Assembly (NCBI GenBank): GCA_021802685.1
Contig: JAJZRM010000117.1
Span: 1 to 8,069 of the forward strand
Source: Deltaproteobacteria bacterium
GTDB lineage: Bacteria > Desulfobacterota > Deferrimicrobia > Deferrimicrobiales > Deferrimicrobiaceae
DNA: 8,069 nt
Direction: 5' to 3'
A program made the translations under genes and the position numbers. This document shows positions 6,128 to 8,069 of this stretch, in pieces. The first letter of the stretch is position 1. Every line of letters begins with the position of its first letter. Under the pieces are notes generated by a model, which saw only the letters and a list, made by a program, of their open reading frames with translations, made no database searches and was not told the DNA's origin.

Positions 6128-7414
6128 ATGAGGAAGATCTGGGAATTCTTCAAGGGTACGCTGGTCCTCGTCTCCAAGGGGAGCACCGCGTACTACGCCT
6201 GGATGTTCTCCCTCCTTGTCCTGATGGCGGCGGGGGCGGCGGCGTACGCATACCAGCTGCGGAACGGACTGATCGTCACCGCCATGCGCGACCAGGCGTC
6301 GTGGGGGTTCTATATCTCCAACTTCACCTTCCTGGTCGGCGTGGCCGCGGCGGCGGTCCTGCTGGTGATCCCCGCCTACGTGTACAAATGGAAGCCGATC
6401 AAGGAGATCGCCGTCCTCGGGGAGATGCTCGCCGTGTCCGCGATGGTCATGTGCCTGCTGTTCGTCACCGTCGACATCGGACGTCCCGACCGGTTCTGGC
6501 ACCTGATCCCGAAGATCGGCATCCTGAACTTTCCGCAGTCCCTCCTGGCGTGGGACGTGGTCGTCCTGAACGTCTACCTTTTCCTGAACCTGGTCATCGC
6601 CGTGTACATCTGCTACAAGAACTACAACCGGGAGGAGCCCAACCCGAACCTCTTCAACCCCTTGATCCTGTTCTCCATCCCGGCGGCCGTTTCCATCCAT
6701 ACGGTGACGGCCTTCCTGTACAACGGGCTGGCGGCCCGGCCGTTCTGGAACGCGTCGATCCTTGCCCCCCGGTTCCTCGCGTCGGCGTTCTGCTCCGGCC
6801 CGGCGTTCATGATCATCCTGTTCCAGGTGATCCGGATGTACACCCGGATCGAGATCAGGAACGAGGCGATCTTCAAGGTCGCGGAGCTCATCGCGTACTC
6901 CATGTTCATCAACCTGTTCCTGCTGGGCGCGGAGGTGTTCAAGGAGTACTACTCGAACACGATCCACCTCGCTCCCATGCAATACCTCTTCTTCGGCCTG
7001 AAAGGGCACAGCAACCTCGTGCCGTACATCTGGACGGCGATGATCTTCAACACGGCCGCCTTCTTCCTGTTTCTCGTGCCCCGGACCCGCGAGAACTACG
7101 TGACCCTCAACATCGGCTGCGTGCTGATCTTCATCGGCGTCTACATCGAAAAAGGGATGGGGCTGGTCATTCCGGGCCTGGTTCCCGACGTGCTGGGGGA
7201 GATCTACGAATACTACCCGACGGGCACCGAACTCCTGCTGTCCCTCGGCATCTGGGCCACCGGCCTGTTCGTCTACACCTTGCTGCTCCGGGTGGCGATC
7301 CCGATCCTCACCGGCGAATTCTACCTGGGCGACGACGGGGTGAAGCCGGTGATCGTGGACACGGAATTCATCCGCCGGGCGGACCAGTTGGCGGAGAAAT
7401 CGTACCGCGACTGA
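6128..7414 (+). CDS. NrfD/PsrC-family quinol-interacting membrane protein
   Basis: This 428-residue integral membrane subunit is expected to bind menaquinone/menaquinol and pass electrons to or from the preceding iron-sulfur protein. About ten hydrophobic helices can be seen, roughly at residues 22-43, 61-86, 94-115, 135-158, 175-198, 204-230, 242-264, 285-308, 312-340 and 358-382. Family-like features include VDIGRPDRFWHL after the third helix (D116, R119), SIHTVTAFLYNGLAARPFW around helix five, and the following LAPRFLASAFCSGPA. GGGGAAGG just upstream is the ribosome binding site and the gap to the previous gene is 15 bases. Length and helix number match the longer NrfD relatives found in ActC, QrcD and Cbc-type complexes rather than the eight-helix PsrC. 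Whether it conserves energy or only shuttles electrons cannot be told from sequence. It appears to be the last gene of its run, since a new promoter follows. Confidence 0.92.
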   Translation: MRKIWEFFKGTLVLVSKGSTAYYAWMFSLLVLMAAGAAAYAYQLRNGLIVTAMRDQASWGFYISNFTFLVGVAAAAVLLVIPAYVYKWKPIKEIAVLGEMLAVSAMVMCLLFVTVDIGRPDRFWHLIPKIGILNFPQSLLAWDVVVLNVYLFLNLVIAVYICYKNYNREEPNPNLFNPLILFSIPAAVSIHTVTAFLYNGLAARPFWNASILAPRFLASAFCSGPAFMIILFQVIRMYTRIEIRNEAIFKVAELIAYSMFINLFLLGAEVFKEYYSNTIHLAPMQYLFFGLKGHSNLVPYIWTAMIFNTAAFFLFLVPRTRENYVTLNIGCVLIFIGVYIEKGMGLVIPGLVPDVLGEIYEYYPTGTELLLSLGIWATGLFVYTLLLRVAIPILTGEFYLGDDGVKPVIVDTEFIRRADQLAEKSYRD

Positions 7415-7448
7415 CTCCCCGCACATCATTCCCGAAACATTGTTTTAC

Positions 7449-7476
7449 TTGACAACCTGTCCGGGTTCCGTATATC
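7449..7476 (+). promoter_or_regulatory. Strong sigma70-type promoter of the downstream cytochrome
   Basis: A perfect -35 (TTGACA, 7449-7454) and a good -10 (TATATC, 7471-7476) are separated by 16 bases. A small inverted repeat TTGT/ACAA (7440-7443 and 7452-7455) overlaps the -35 and may be chance. The predicted transcript start near 7483 leaves a leader of about 100 bases before the ATG at 7584. This suggests the cytochrome can be transcribed separately from the upstream complex. Confidence 0.6.
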
Positions 7477-7486
7477 TTCGTTGGGA

Positions 7487-7558
7487 TTCCGGTTCTCCCC
7501 GGGACGAAACGGCATTCCGGAACATATGAATTCATAAGAATAAATCAATTACCCGGAA
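7487..7558 (+). repeat. Repeated complementary TTCCGG/CCGGAA elements and palindrome in the leader
   Basis: The leader contains TTCCGG at 7487-7492, the palindrome TTCCGGAA at 7515-7522 and CCGGAA at 7553-7558, so several mutually exclusive RNA stems are possible. ATTCCGG occurs as a direct repeat (7486-7492, 7514-7520; 28 bases apart). A 12-bp perfect palindrome TATGAATTCATA lies at 7525-7536 in an AT-rich stretch. These could be a regulator site or leader structure. No known riboswitch class was recognised. Confidence 0.4.
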
Positions 7559-7566
7559 ACGTTATT

Positions 7567-7572
7567 AGGAGG
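7567..7572 (+). promoter_or_regulatory. Ribosome binding site deciding the cytochrome start
   Basis: AGGAGG here is the strongest Shine-Dalgarno sequence in the window. The nearest ATG (7574) is only 1 base away and in the wrong frame for the heme motifs. The in-frame ATG at 7584 is 11 bases downstream, slightly long but acceptable, and is the chosen start. Confidence 0.7.
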
Positions 7573-7583
7573 CATGGCGCTCG

Positions 7584-8069
7584 ATGGTCAAATTTCCCGA
7601 GAAGATCCCCGACTCCCTCGCGCGGCTGCTTGTCGTCATCGTGGCGCTGACCGCCGCGCTGGCCGTCGGGTGGTGGCTGATCCCAAGGCCCATGAAGGAC
7701 GTCAAGGTCCAGTGGGCGGAGGCCGTGGAGAGGGAGAAGGCCCGGCCGTTCCGATACGCAGGGTTCCACGCATGCGAGGAGTGCCATTCCGAGATCTACG
7801 GCAAGAAGAAGGCGGGATTCCACCGGGACCTCTCCTGCGAGACGTGCCACGGGCCCGCCAAGGCCCACACCGAGGATCCCGACAAGACGAAGCCGATTAT
7901 CCCCGCGACGCGGTCCTTCTGCGTTCAATGCCACGCCTTCAACCCGTCGCGGCCGAGAGGCTTCCCGCAGATCAACCCGCAGGGCCACAACCCCCTGAAA
8001 GCCTGCGCGAGCTGCCACGACCCGCACGACCCGAAGCCGCCGACCACGCCGAGGGAGTGCTCGGCGTGC
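7584..8069 (+). CDS. Membrane-anchored multiheme cytochrome c (3'-truncated by window edge)
   Basis: The first 162 residues of a c-type cytochrome are present; the gene runs off the right edge. A single hydrophobic segment (about residues 12-33, ending WWLIP) follows a short N-terminus with basic residues and lacks an obvious signal-peptidase site. It is therefore probably an uncleaved anchor placing the heme domain in the periplasm. Four complete heme sites are visible: CEECH (64-68), CETCH (85-89), CVQCH (113-117) and CASCH (141-145). A fifth, CSAC (159-162), is cut just before its expected histidine. The pattern CHSEIYGKK followed by F-H and CETCHGPAKAH resembles multiheme proteins of the NrfH-adjacent and doubled-CxxCH groups, but does not identify a specific family. 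It has its own promoter and leader. By position it may act as electron partner of the upstream NrfD-type complex, which is an inference. Confidence 0.88.
   Translation, partial: MVKFPEKIPDSLARLLVVIVALTAALAVGWWLIPRPMKDVKVQWAEAVEREKARPFRYAGFHACEECHSEIYGKKKAGFHRDLSCETCHGPAKAHTEDPDKTKPIIPATRSFCVQCHAFNPSRPRGFPQINPQGHNPLKACASCHDPHDPKPPTTPRECSAC

Noticed and set aside
4931..7429. Very long open frame on the minus strand
   Set aside because: It lies antisense to three clearly recognisable redox genes. Its translation is low-complexity, rich in D, H, R, V and P, as expected from the complement of GC-rich codons.
7415..7448. Terminator after the NrfD-like gene
   Set aside because: No stem longer than about 4 bp followed by a T-run could be found. 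TTTT at 7443-7446 has no hairpin before it.
7574..7583. ATG at 7574 as cytochrome start
   Set aside because: It is out of frame with all CxxCH motifs and only 1 base from the ribosome binding site.
1..8069. CRISPR array, transposon ends, tRNA or rRNA genes
   Set aside because: No regularly spaced repeats, transposase-like proteins, terminal inverted repeats or RNA gene signatures were recognised on either strand.

Overview
This window is GC-rich, strongly G/C-biased at third codon positions, and every supported gene lies on the + strand. The set of c-type multiheme cytochromes, a ferredoxin-type subunit with an NrfD-like membrane partner, a TRAP carboxylate transporter and rubrerythrin suggests an anaerobic or microaerophilic respiratory bacterium. 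A Desulfuromonadota/Geobacter-like or related deltaproteobacterial lineage fits best. That placement is inferred from gene content only; no marker phylogeny was possible.

Layout: (1) Positions 1-876 hold the C-terminal part of a TRAP transporter large permease (DctM), closed by a hairpin terminator. (2) Positions 917-1549 hold a compact type II toxin-antitoxin module (Phd/YefM-like antitoxin, RelE/ParE-like toxin) preceded by an operator-like cluster of inverted and direct repeats. (3) Positions 1595-2203 hold an extended -10 promoter and a 187-residue protein resembling SLOG-type Rossmann nucleotide-binding proteins. (4) Positions 2217-4028 encode the ribosome-associated GTPase TypA/BipA, most likely from a TTG start, followed by a weak terminator. 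(5) Positions 4120-7414 form a tight four-gene run: rubrerythrin-like diiron protein, exported tetraheme cytochrome c, Tat-type protein with four [4Fe-4S] clusters, and NrfD/PsrC-family quinol-binding membrane protein. (6) After a 169-base AT-rich leader with a good sigma70-type promoter, a membrane-anchored multiheme cytochrome c starts at 7584 and runs off the right edge.

Working model: the NrfD-like protein exchanges electrons with the menaquinone pool. The four-cluster protein carries them along the periplasmic face, and the tetraheme and membrane-anchored cytochromes pass them to, or receive them from, periplasmic partners. No molybdopterin catalytic subunit is present in the window, so this looks like a quinol:cytochrome c oxidoreductase of the general type called Cbc in Geobacter rather than a terminal reductase. 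Rubrerythrin at the head of the run suggests a link to peroxide defence. The left half (transporter, toxin-antitoxin, SLOG-like protein, typA) has no evident functional tie to the redox module.

No CRISPR array, insertion sequence, tRNA or rRNA was recognised, and no intergenic stretch exceeds 300 bases.
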